From the NCBI GenBank assembly GCA_017631315.1, contig JAGBTN010000016.1, forward strand, positions 1 to 64,000: a stretch of DNA of 64,000 nt, given 5' to 3'. Each line of letters opens with the position of its first letter. Positions within the stretch are counted from its first letter, which is position 1. The notes beneath the pieces are model-generated. The model was not told where the DNA came from, did no database searches, and saw nothing but the letters and a program-made list of their open reading frames with translations. The position numbers and the translations under genes were made by a program. This DNA is from Bacteroidaceae bacterium (lineage in GTDB: Bacteria > Bacteroidota > Bacteroidia > Bacteroidales > Bacteroidaceae). Positions 1-7,426 of this stretch are shown one piece after another.

Positions 1-40
1 GATTTTCAGTCCTTTGCTCTACCAACTGAGCTATGGCACC
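1..40 (-). tRNA. tRNA-Phe (GAA), 3' part cut by window edge
   Basis: The minus strand reads a 7-nt acceptor strand, TA, a D-arm (GCTC...GAGC) and the anticodon loop CTGAAAA, giving anticodon GAA (Phe). The variable loop, T-arm and 3' acceptor lie outside the window. A Bacteroidetes promoter sits just upstream on the same strand. Confidence 0.9.
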
Positions 41-99
41 AGAGGCAAACCTTAAGATGTTTTTCTAATTGAAAAGCGTTATCTTTTGTTTTGCGAGTG

Positions 100-130
100 C
101 AAAGGTAGAGCTTTTTTTATAACTGTGCAA
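100..130 (-). promoter_or_regulatory. Promoter of tRNA-Phe
   Basis: On the minus strand the -7 box TACCTTTG (100-107) has a TTG (128-130) 20 bp upstream, matching the Bacteroidetes primary sigma factor consensus. Confidence 0.75.
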
Positions 131-180
131 GTTTTTGGCAAAAAAAAATGCACGAAAAACTGTTTTTTCTTCTTTTTCCC

Positions 181-210
181 TTGTTCTATTGCTTTTTATT
201 CGTACCTTTG
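181..210 (+). promoter_or_regulatory. Promoter of tRNA-Pro
   Basis: TTG (181-183), 19-bp spacer and TACCTTTG (203-210) precede the tRNA-Pro gene by 19 nt, matching the Bacteroidetes promoter. Confidence 0.75.
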
Positions 211-229
211 CAGCGGTTTTAATGCCATT

Positions 230-302
230 CGGAAAGTAGCGCAGTTGGTAGCGTACCACGTTCGGGACGTGGGGGTCGGGAGTTCGAGTCTCCTCTTTCC
301 GA
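230..302 (+). tRNA. tRNA-Pro (CGG)
   Basis: Complete cloverleaf: acceptor CGGAAAG pairs with CTTTCCG, D-stem GCGC/GCGT, anticodon stem CCACG/CGTGG with loop TTCGGGA (anticodon CGG), and T-arm GGGAG-TTCGAGT-CTCCT. CCA is not encoded. Confidence 0.95.
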
Positions 303-405
303 CTAATAGGAACAAAGGAATAGCTTCTACTACCCTTGTGGGCGCAACCTTCTTCTATCTGTTTTAATTCATCATCCCAAACCTTTAATTAGGAAATAAA
401 GAATG

Positions 406-421
406 ACCAATAATTATTGGT
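406..421. other. 16-bp perfect palindrome in the tRNA-Pro/DUF3108 gap
   Basis: ACCAATAATTATTGGT is a perfect inverted repeat between the tRNA-Pro gene and the 3' end of the minus-strand DUF3108 gene. It could be a weak terminator hairpin or a protein site; no T-tract follows directly. Otherwise nothing is recognised in 303-501. Confidence 0.3.
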
Positions 422-501
422 TTGCTATGCACGTGTACTATAGATGCGAAATGCGACTTAATGCAGAGCTATACGTTATAGGTGCAAATGGTGACTAATA
501 G

Positions 502-1302
502 TTATTTTTGATGCCTTAAACCTTTAGTGTTGGTCAGATATGCTTTAGCCACGCCGAAACGAAGGTACATATCCAAGCGAACCGGTATATGGTTCATATC
601 GTCGGAAATATAGAATCTAATGATCTCTTTTTCTTCTCCATCAGGATATTCAACAAAAGAGAATACCAAGCAACGGTAATTTGTGCCATTACTCTTCATC
701 TGAAAATTCTCACGACCACGATAAATCAGTGTAACATCCTCCACCTTATGACCGTCTGCCATAGGAAACTGGAATTTCTCACCAACACGAAAGTCTTCTG
801 CACGAAATGAACGTGCACGCAACAGCATACTCATCATGTCATAAAGACACTTAGAGCTATCGTACGTCTTCTCTGTAACTATTCCGTCTCTGTTCTTATA
901 GCGTTGACGTATATGTATTCTACCATTAGGGTAAGAATACCAGACTTCATCAACATAATAACGGCCTCCTTCATTTGCTCCCTTCTTATAATATATAGGA
1001 GACAAATCATTCGTAACAATGCTTAACAACGTATCGCGCATCATAAAAAAACGGTCGAGTTTTTCACTCGTGCGTGTAATAAGATGAGCACGATATGCTA
1101 ATTTCGCATCATGTTTTGTTTGTGTGATGCTCATCGTTGCTGTACCAGCACTTATCCAAATAAACTTCCAGTTGAAAAAGAGTTGATAGTTTAGCTCCTC
1201 ACCCGCCTGGAATGCCGTATTCTCTGCTGTACACTGAGCGTAAAAATGTGGAGCAGAATAAATGAGAATTAAAAATGTAAGAAGTACTTTCCTTAAGTTC
1301 AT
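502..1302 (-). CDS. DUF3108 domain-containing secreted protein
   Basis: This 266-residue protein begins with an N-terminal signal peptide of about 22 residues ending in YAQ. The rest matches the DUF3108 beta-rich pattern of Bacteroidetes: an early GEELNYQLFFNWKFIW segment, repeated aromatic beta strands and a terminal RFGVAKAYLTNTKG segment. It is probably periplasmic or outer-membrane associated; the molecular role of the family is unknown. Its start overlaps the stop of the upstream lipoprotein gene by 4 bp, so the two are probably translationally coupled at the end of the acpP operon. The family is recognised from memory of Bacteroidales orthologues. Confidence 0.8.
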   Translation of the reverse strand: MNLRKVLLTFLILIYSAPHFYAQCTAENTAFQAGEELNYQLFFNWKFIWISAGTATMSITQTKHDAKLAYRAHLITRTSEKLDRFFMMRDTLLSIVTNDLSPIYYKKGANEGGRYYVDEVWYSYPNGRIHIRQRYKNRDGIVTEKTYDSSKCLYDMMSMLLRARSFRAEDFRVGEKFQFPMADGHKVEDVTLIYRGRENFQMKSNGTNYRCLVFSFVEYPDGEEKEIIRFYISDDMNHIPVRLDMYLRFGVAKAYLTNTKGLRHQK

Positions 1303-3245
1303 CTTCGTTTCTCCTCTTGCTTTCTCTGTTCACGCTCTTTGTTACGTTGTTTCGACTCGCGCTTCTTGTCTGGCTTCTGTTTCGTAATTTCCAGTGGCTT
1401 TTGCGTTATTCGTGGTATTTCAAGCGGAGCCCAATCCTGCTCTATATCCCATTTTGCTTTAACTCTAACAGGCTGAGGAAAGTAATATACGGCTTCTGGT
1501 TGTAATTTGCTATCGTATTCCCCCGAGTCCCATACGCCATTATTATTTCGGTCAACAAAACAACGCAGATAATAATCACTAGGCTTCAAATAATAAAAAT
1601 CTGCACGATTTTTATCGTCAACAGCAAGTTCTGCAACACAATTATCGCTCCTATTCATGAGTTGAACAATAATGCTCGATGTGTCGGGATGAATAATATG
1701 AACAAACAGAGAACCATATTCGTCCTCGCTCTTAACAGAAAATTCGTTCTTGATAGCCTTACACGGATTGCCCATTACACCAACAACAGCAGCACTGTCT
1801 ATAGTAAAACGATATTGACGTTTCTGTTCCCATTCAGCATAGAGCGTATAGGACTTAATATCACGGTCAGGCAAAAAAAGGAATGGTTCCGGAATCCAGA
1901 AACTGTCCTGCTTAATGTAGAGGTGCATTCGTGTTGTATCAACAGAGGCTATTGGCTGTTTACTTGAATAAGAAACATTTTGATTCGGATTGAGCGTACC
2001 ACTTGGCTTTGCGGTAAAATCTAAAAATGTAACTTCGTAGGGATTCTTCTCGTCAGGCAAGGGATCTTTTGACTTTTTCTGACGCTTCGCTCTTTCCTTT
2101 TTCCAATCGTCTATCAACTTTTGTCGTTCTTTTTGGATTTTTTGCCATGTCTCTTTCGGTGCCACCTCTTGCAACTCAGTGTGAAGTTGCAAAAGCCCAA
2201 GCGTATCAGTCTCCATAAAAGTCAACTCAAAGCGCATTGTATCTTCCTTATGCGTAAATGCCGTATCAGTTATCCAATAAGTTATGGTATCATTATTGGG
2301 CGAAGCATCTACCACAAGACACGACTCGTCGAAGTTTAAACCCTTAATAATAGGCAATGAGTCCGATGGGGCTGTAAAATACAATTTTAGGATATCTGGA
2401 TTAGGACGCTCTAACTTTAGCAAGTGTTGGTCTTGCCCCGCCTCAAGAAAAGCATTTAATACAAGGTTATCTGGGAAATAATGGACATAAGGAATAGAAC
2501 GTATGCTGTCGAAATGTGTAGAATCACGCCAAACGGTATCCATGCGTACATCCATTCTACTATATGTAGTAAAAGTATCTGTAAGGAAGGCAATACGCTC
2601 ACTCTTTTGAGAAAACAGCAAATTTCCATCTTTGTCGTCAAGAGCAAAAGCTCTGTATTTACCAGGTTTTATACCCTTAATACAAAACTTGCCAGAGCCA
2701 TTGGTGCGCGAAACACGACTAAAAAACTTATGTCTAAGTATGGAATCGTTAAAGGTGGAATCTATGGGATAAATACCTACAAGGATTCCTTTAATTGGCT
2801 CAAGATCTTCTGCATTAAGCACTACTCCAGCCACTTCCATCGTATCTATCTCCGCTCCTGTGCTGAAACTGTAAGTATAGTTTCCCATAGGATTGCCCTC
2901 ATTATTGTCTACAATGGCATCGCTGAAATCGATAGTATATGTTGTATTAGACTGTAAACTATCATAAAGAGTTATTTTGACGGACTTCCCGTCTGCACGG
3001 ATATTTGCAGGCTCAATCTGTGGTGGCGAAACGATGACCTTCTCGTTAGCATTTTCTAATTTGATGAATTCATCAAAACGTATTTGAATTTTCTGCTTGT
3101 TATTAGCCACAGAACGATCTGCCGGAAAACATTCAACAACCTGTGGCGGAATTTCATCGTAAATTCCGCCGTCTGGTTCTCCGATGCTTGCACAAGCCAT
3201 CAGAAGAAACAAAAGAAGACTCGTAAAAATATATTTTATCTTCAT
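1299..3245 (-). CDS. Ig-like (Big_5) domain lipoprotein
   Basis: This 648-residue lipoprotein has a lipobox ending LLMAC (Cys18). Residues about 30-130 look like a bacterial Ig-like Big_5 domain (IPPQVVECFPADRS opening, SNTTYTIDFSDAIVDNNEGN, YTYSFSTG close). Further beta-rich segments follow, including a carboxypeptidase-regulatory-like stretch near residues 138-200 (GILVGIYPIDST...GKYRAFALDDKDGN) and a similar one near the C-terminus. The last ~30 residues are almost all Lys, Arg, Glu and Gln. It is probably an outer-membrane surface lipoprotein of unknown role. It lies 3 bp after the GH3 gene and overlaps the DUF3108 gene, so it belongs to that operon. Confidence 0.75.
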   Translation of the reverse strand: MKIKYIFTSLLLFLLMACASIGEPDGGIYDEIPPQVVECFPADRSVANNKQKIQIRFDEFIKLENANEKVIVSPPQIEPANIRADGKSVKITLYDSLQSNTTYTIDFSDAIVDNNEGNPMGNYTYSFSTGAEIDTMEVAGVVLNAEDLEPIKGILVGIYPIDSTFNDSILRHKFFSRVSRTNGSGKFCIKGIKPGKYRAFALDDKDGNLLFSQKSERIAFLTDTFTTYSRMDVRMDTVWRDSTHFDSIRSIPYVHYFPDNLVLNAFLEAGQDQHLLKLERPNPDILKLYFTAPSDSLPIIKGLNFDESCLVVDASPNNDTITYWITDTAFTHKEDTMRFELTFMETDTLGLLQLHTELQEVAPKETWQKIQKERQKLIDDWKKERAKRQKKSKDPLPDEKNPYEVTFLDFTAKPSGTLNPNQNVSYSSKQPIASVDTTRMHLYIKQDSFWIPEPFLFLPDRDIKSYTLYAEWEQKRQYRFTIDSAAVVGVMGNPCKAIKNEFSVKSEDEYGSLFVHIIHPDTSSIIVQLMNRSDNCVAELAVDDKNRADFYYLKPSDYYLRCFVDRNNNGVWDSGEYDSKLQPEAVYYFPQPVRVKAKWDIEQDWAPLEIPRITQKPLEITKQKPDKKRESKQRNKEREQRKQEEKRR

Positions 3246-3248
3246 CTC

Positions 3249-4763
3249 CTATAAATCGGAATTAAGTTCCAGTATTTGCTCTATAATTTCACGATTATTA
3301 CAAAGACGAGGAACCTTATGTTGTCCACCCAATTTACCTTTTTGCTTGAGCCAATCATTGAATACTGACGAACGCGCCTTAATTAATTCAAGTGGTTGAA
3401 GAGTGATATTTTTGTAACGTTTAGCCTCGTAATCTGAATTGATCTGTTGTAGATTCTCATCAAGTATACGTGCAAATTCAGAAATACTCTCCGGTTCGCG
3501 ACTGAACTCAATCACCCACTGATGGCGACATTTACCATTATTATCCATAAAAACAGGAGCTGCAGTATACTCTAAAACTTCTGCCCCTGTCTGACGACAA
3601 GCTTCTGCAAGACCCTTTTCTGCATTATCAACTATCAATTCTTCGCCAAAAGCATTAATAAATGACTTTGTACGTCCGGTAATGATAAACTTATAGGGAT
3701 TCACTTCTGTAAAACGAATCATGTCACCTATAATATAACGCCACAATCCACTGGATGTGGAAATAACCATTGCATAGTTACGTCCAGTTTCCACTTCCCA
3801 CAAAGGTAGAACTGTTGGGGGGTCATTCTCAAATTCATCCATCGGAATGAATTCGTAGAAGACACCATAGTCAATCATCAAACTCATTGCAACATCTGAT
3901 GGATCGTCTTGCAAGCCAAAGAAACCTTCCGATGCATTATATGTCTCCATATAATGCATTTGAGGTGACGTAATGAGACGTTGGTATTGGTTACGATATG
4001 GTGTAAATGCGACACCTCCATGAAAGAACATTTCAAGATTCGGCCAAACCTCATTAAGATACTGTTTACCGCTCAACTCCATCACACGTGTTAATACAGA
4101 AAGCATCCAAGAAGGAACACCACTGAGGTTTGTAACATTCTGCTTCATGGCTTCCATTGCTATACGTTCACGCTTTATCTCAAAATCACTAAGCAATGCC
4201 GTTGATTTCTTGGGTACACGAACTAAGTTAACCAACGGATTAATATTCTCGATGAGGATAGCACTAAGGTCACCTACTAAACTATCTGACAAATTATAGT
4301 TAGGTGCATGGCTACCACCAAGAATCAGTGCTTTACCATCAAAGATTTTACTTTTAGGATTATTACGCAAATACCATACTACAGCATCCTTTCCGCCTGC
4401 ATAATGCGTATCGTGTAAAGCATCAGTGCTAACAGGAATAAACTTACTCTTGTCGTTTGTAGTTCCACTTGACTTCGCATACCATTTTACTCTACCGGGC
4501 CAAAGAACATCCTTCTCTCCATGCCGCATCCGATCAATGAATCCTTTTAATTCCTCGTAGGTATTGAGCGGTGTTTGACGAGCAAAATTTTCATAAGATA
4601 AATCCTTCGCATAACCATGTGCACTACCCCATTCTGTTGAACAAGATTTTGAGAGTAATTGTCTCAAAACATTGCGTTGCAGTATCTCCGCTTTTGATGT
4701 ATAGGCATCTAACTTATGTAAACGTGTAGATAGGATTGGGCGTATGAATTTTGTCAGAGACAT
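3249..4763 (-). CDS. GH3 auxin-responsive-promoter family protein (acyl-adenylate-forming)
   Basis: This 504-residue protein matches bacterial members of the GH3 family, relatives of plant acyl-acid amido synthetases in the adenylate-forming superfamily. Visible motifs are the phosphate-binding loop YAKSSGTTNDKSKF (about residues 95-108), YNASEGFF in the centre, IIGDMIRF, and ITGRTKSFINAFGEEL before the C-terminal lid. The family activates carboxylic acids with ATP and couples them to an amine; the bacterial substrate is unknown. It is transcribed with acpP, fabF and rnc (34 bp after rnc), which hints at a fatty-acyl or related carboxylate substrate. That last point is inference only. Confidence 0.85.
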   Translation of the reverse strand: MSLTKFIRPILSTRLHKLDAYTSKAEILQRNVLRQLLSKSCSTEWGSAHGYAKDLSYENFARQTPLNTYEELKGFIDRMRHGEKDVLWPGRVKWYAKSSGTTNDKSKFIPVSTDALHDTHYAGGKDAVVWYLRNNPKSKIFDGKALILGGSHAPNYNLSDSLVGDLSAILIENINPLVNLVRVPKKSTALLSDFEIKRERIAMEAMKQNVTNLSGVPSWMLSVLTRVMELSGKQYLNEVWPNLEMFFHGGVAFTPYRNQYQRLITSPQMHYMETYNASEGFFGLQDDPSDVAMSLMIDYGVFYEFIPMDEFENDPPTVLPLWEVETGRNYAMVISTSSGLWRYIIGDMIRFTEVNPYKFIITGRTKSFINAFGEELIVDNAEKGLAEACRQTGAEVLEYTAAPVFMDNNGKCRHQWVIEFSREPESISEFARILDENLQQINSDYEAKRYKNITLQPLELIKARSSVFNDWLKQKGKLGGQHKVPRLCNNREIIEQILELNSDL

Positions 4764-4797
4764 CTTTGCGTTTGTTTAATTAAACGATTATATATAT

Positions 4798-5610
4798 TTA
4801 TTGTTGAGAATTGTCTGTAGAAGGCTTTGTTAATTCATCACGTAAACGTCGATCATTTTTTATACGATGTAAAGCATTTCTACTGGCTTTCTGATGACTT
4901 TCTTTTTTTGAATAACCTTTGCCTCGACCACATTCAAATCCATTGATCAGGATTTTAGTATCAAATAATGGCGAACCATCTTCTGACTTGGTCTCAGCAT
5001 GCAGAATAAACTCGTGGCTTAATTTATATCTTTGACACCATTCTAAAAGTTTACTCTTAAAGTTTACTTCTTGATAAGCAACCTTATTTATATCTATTAT
5101 ACGATGGAGTATTTTATTAGCAATAAAGTATTTACAATAGCTATAACCCCTATCTAAATATATTGCACCAACGAGAGCTTCAAATGCATTGCCTGCAAAA
5201 TAACTGTTATGTGTTTGGTTATGCTCGTGTCTTTGAACAAGTTTGTCTAAACCAATCTTAGTAGCCAATTTCCCTAACGATTCACGCTGAACTATTTTGC
5301 TGCGAGTATTCGTCAAGAAACCTTCTTTCTTAGAAGGGAAATGGTGGAAAACTATTTCACCAACAATTGCATCAAGTACAGCATCTCCAAGAAACTCCAA
5401 ACGTTCATTGTTGAGTGGAGTACCACTTTTCGCGTGTGCAAGCATTGATTTATGCATCAATGCTTCTTGGTATAGGCTAATTTTATGAGGATAGAAGCCT
5501 ATTATATTACGTAAAGCGCGATAAAGATCCCTATTCTTACGAAAAGGGAGCCTTATCGCGTCTATCAGGTTTTCTGCCTGCACTTGTATTAAACGAAGAA
5601 CGGCAGACAC
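4798..5610 (-). CDS. rnc: Ribonuclease III
   Basis: This is a 270-residue endonuclease for double-stranded RNA (rRNA maturation, mRNA turnover). The signature NERLEFLGDAVL is at residues 69-79, with metal-binding Glu72 and Asp76. The second catalytic segment, NAFEALVGAIYLDRG, follows near residue 150. A dsRNA-binding domain fills about residues 180-255 (FKSKLLEWCQ...KGYSKKESHQKASRNAL). It begins 4 bp after fabF, the usual Bacteroidales acpP-fabF-rnc order. The N-terminus is somewhat longer than in E. coli. Confidence 0.95.
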   Translation of the reverse strand: MSAVLRLIQVQAENLIDAIRLPFRKNRDLYRALRNIIGFYPHKISLYQEALMHKSMLAHAKSGTPLNNERLEFLGDAVLDAIVGEIVFHHFPSKKEGFLTNTRSKIVQRESLGKLATKIGLDKLVQRHEHNQTHNSYFAGNAFEALVGAIYLDRGYSYCKYFIANKILHRIIDINKVAYQEVNFKSKLLEWCQRYKLSHEFILHAETKSEDGSPLFDTKILINGFECGRGKGYSKKESHQKASRNALHRIKNDRRLRDELTKPSTDNSQQ

Positions 5611-5614
5611 GGCC

Positions 5615-6880
5615 TTACTCTGCGTATTTCTTGAAAATTACACAGGCATTATGGCCTCCGAAGCCAAACGTATTGCTCAACGCAGCTCGTATAGTGCGCT
5701 TTTGTGGTTGACCGAAGGTGAAATTCAACTTATAGTCAATTTCCGGATCCTCGTCGCCATCCTCATGATTAATCGTAGGCGGAACAATGTCCTCATTGAC
5801 CGACATAACGCAAGCCATTGCTTCAATAGCACCGGCAGCTCCCAACAAGTGACCTGTCATAGACTTGGTGCTGCTGATATTCAATTCGTATGCGTGTTGT
5901 CCAAAAAGTGAAATAATTGCCTTACACTCACTGATATCACCAACAGGTGTAGAGGTGCCGTGGACATTAATATAGTCAATGTCTGCAGGTTGCAGGCCAG
6001 CATCTTCGAGGGCATTCTGCATAACAAGTTTCGCACCAAGACCTTCAGGGTGCGATGCTGTTATGTGATGAGCATCTGCGCTCATGCCTGCGCCTGCCAT
6101 TTCTGCATAAATCTTTGCACCACGAGCCTTTGCGTGTTCTAATTCTTCAAGAATAAGAACAGCACCTCCTTCTGCCATTACAAAGCCATCGCGACTTGCG
6201 CTGAAAGGACGGCTTGCCTTTTGAGGTTCGTCGTTACGAGTACTCAAAGCATGCATCGCAGTAAAACCGCCAACACCAGCAGCTGTAATGGCTGCCTCTG
6301 CACCACCACTGACAATTACATCTGCTTTACCCAAACGAATTAGGTTGAAAGCATCTGCAAGTGCGTTTGTAGAAGATGCACAAGCACTGGAGGTTATAAA
6401 ATTGGGGCCATGGAAACCATACTTAATGCTAATATGACCGGCACAAATGTCGGCAATCATTTTAGGCACAAAGAAGGGATTAAACTTAGGACCAATGGTG
6501 TCACATGTCTTGGCATATGAAGTAACTTCCTCTTCGTAGGTCTTCATGCCACCGATTCCGACACCAAAAACAACGCCAATGCGGTTTTTATCGACTTTTT
6601 CCAAATCCATTGCACTATCTTCAACCGCCATAATAGCAGAAGCAAGTGCATACTGACAATAAGGATCCATTTTACGAACTTCCTTTCTGTCAATAAATTG
6701 CTCTGGCTTAAAGTCTTTTACCTCGCAGGCGAACTGCGTTTTAAACTTTGAAGCATCAAAATGTGTAATAGGCGAAGCACCGCTCACACCATTAAGCATA
6801 TTCTGCCAAGTTTCGGCAGCGGTATTGCCTAAAGGTGTGACGGCGCCAATGCCTGTCACCACAACTCTTTTCAGTTCCAT
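5615..6880 (-). CDS. fabF: Beta-ketoacyl-ACP synthase II
   Basis: This 421-residue condensing enzyme of type II fatty acid synthesis extends acyl-ACP with malonyl-ACP in the cytoplasm. The thiolase-fold catalytic triad is visible as Cys167 (SSACASS), His308 (VHGTSTPVGD) and His344 (TGHLLGAAGA). The glycine-rich C-terminus (SNTFGFGGHNACVIFK) is complete. Length is typical for FabF. It lies 25 bp downstream of acpP and 4 bp upstream of rnc in one operon. Confidence 0.97.
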   Translation of the reverse strand: MELKRVVVTGIGAVTPLGNTAAETWQNMLNGVSGASPITHFDASKFKTQFACEVKDFKPEQFIDRKEVRKMDPYCQYALASAIMAVEDSAMDLEKVDKNRIGVVFGVGIGGMKTYEEEVTSYAKTCDTIGPKFNPFFVPKMIADICAGHISIKYGFHGPNFITSSACASSTNALADAFNLIRLGKADVIVSGGAEAAITAAGVGGFTAMHALSTRNDEPQKASRPFSASRDGFVMAEGGAVLILEELEHAKARGAKIYAEMAGAGMSADAHHITASHPEGLGAKLVMQNALEDAGLQPADIDYINVHGTSTPVGDISECKAIISLFGQHAYELNISSTKSMTGHLLGAAGAIEAMACVMSVNEDIVPPTINHEDGDEDPEIDYKLNFTFGQPQKRTIRAALSNTFGFGGHNACVIFKKYAE

Positions 6881-6905
6881 GTGATGATGGACTATAAACT
6901 ACTTC

Positions 6906-7139
6906 TTACTTGTTTGCTTCGATGAATGCGATAGCATCAGCAACAGTAGAAATCTTTTCTGCCTTGTCGTCGGGAATAGTGATCTCAAATGCCTTCTCAA
7001 ACTCCATGATCAACTCTACTGTGTCCAAAGAGTCTGCACCAAGATCGTTTGTGAATGATGCTTCGGGAGTAACGTCTGCTTCATCTACACCCAACTTGTC
7101 AACGATAATCTCTTTTACTTTTGCTTCAATTTCTGACAT
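6906..7139 (-). CDS. acpP: Acyl carrier protein
   Basis: This 77-residue acidic four-helix protein carries the phosphopantetheine attachment motif GADSLD, with Ser37 as the modified residue. It carries growing acyl chains for FabF and the other FAS II enzymes. It is the first gene of the minus-strand operon. The upstream sequence has a one-mismatch -7 box (TTACTTTG on the minus strand near 7194-7201), so the promoter is probably there but is not a full match. Confidence 0.97.
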   Translation of the reverse strand: MSEIEAKVKEIIVDKLGVDEADVTPEASFTNDLGADSLDTVELIMEFEKAFEITIPDDKAEKISTVADAIAFIEANK

Positions 7140-7263
7140 AACTTTATTTTTTAGTTATAAATAAATGTAATTAGTCTCATTTGTTTTGCGGTGCAAAGTA
7201 AAGACATTTAGAGCAATTTTGCAACACTTTGACATAAAAATATAGTTAAAAGTGCACATTTTA

Positions 7264-7379
7264 TTAGTATTTGTGCACAAAAAGCATCTCCAAGACACGG
7301 ATTCATGCATAAGTAAGGACATTATATATAATATAGGAGATTAAAGAGACAGTTATAGTATTTGTGTACAAAAAAACAT
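7264..7379. promoter_or_regulatory. Two palindromic boxes in the acpP-priA divergent region
   Basis: TTTGTGCACAAA (7270-7281, perfect palindrome) and TTTGTGTACAAA (7361-7372, one-base departure) sit in longer matching contexts (AGTATTTGTG...ACAAAAA) 91 bp apart between divergent acpP and priA. They look like paired operator sites. A third GTGCAC is at 7253. The regulator is unknown. Confidence 0.4.
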
Positions 7380-7388
7380 AGAAACATT

Positions 7389-7418
7389 TTGTTTCGGATA
7401 AAAAAAACAATAACTTTG
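7389..7418 (+). promoter_or_regulatory. Promoter of priA
   Basis: TTG (7389-7391), 19-bp spacer and TAACTTTG (7411-7418). The ATG is only 8 nt after the -7 box, so the mRNA would be nearly leaderless. Confidence 0.7.
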
Positions 7419-7426
7419 CAAACATT

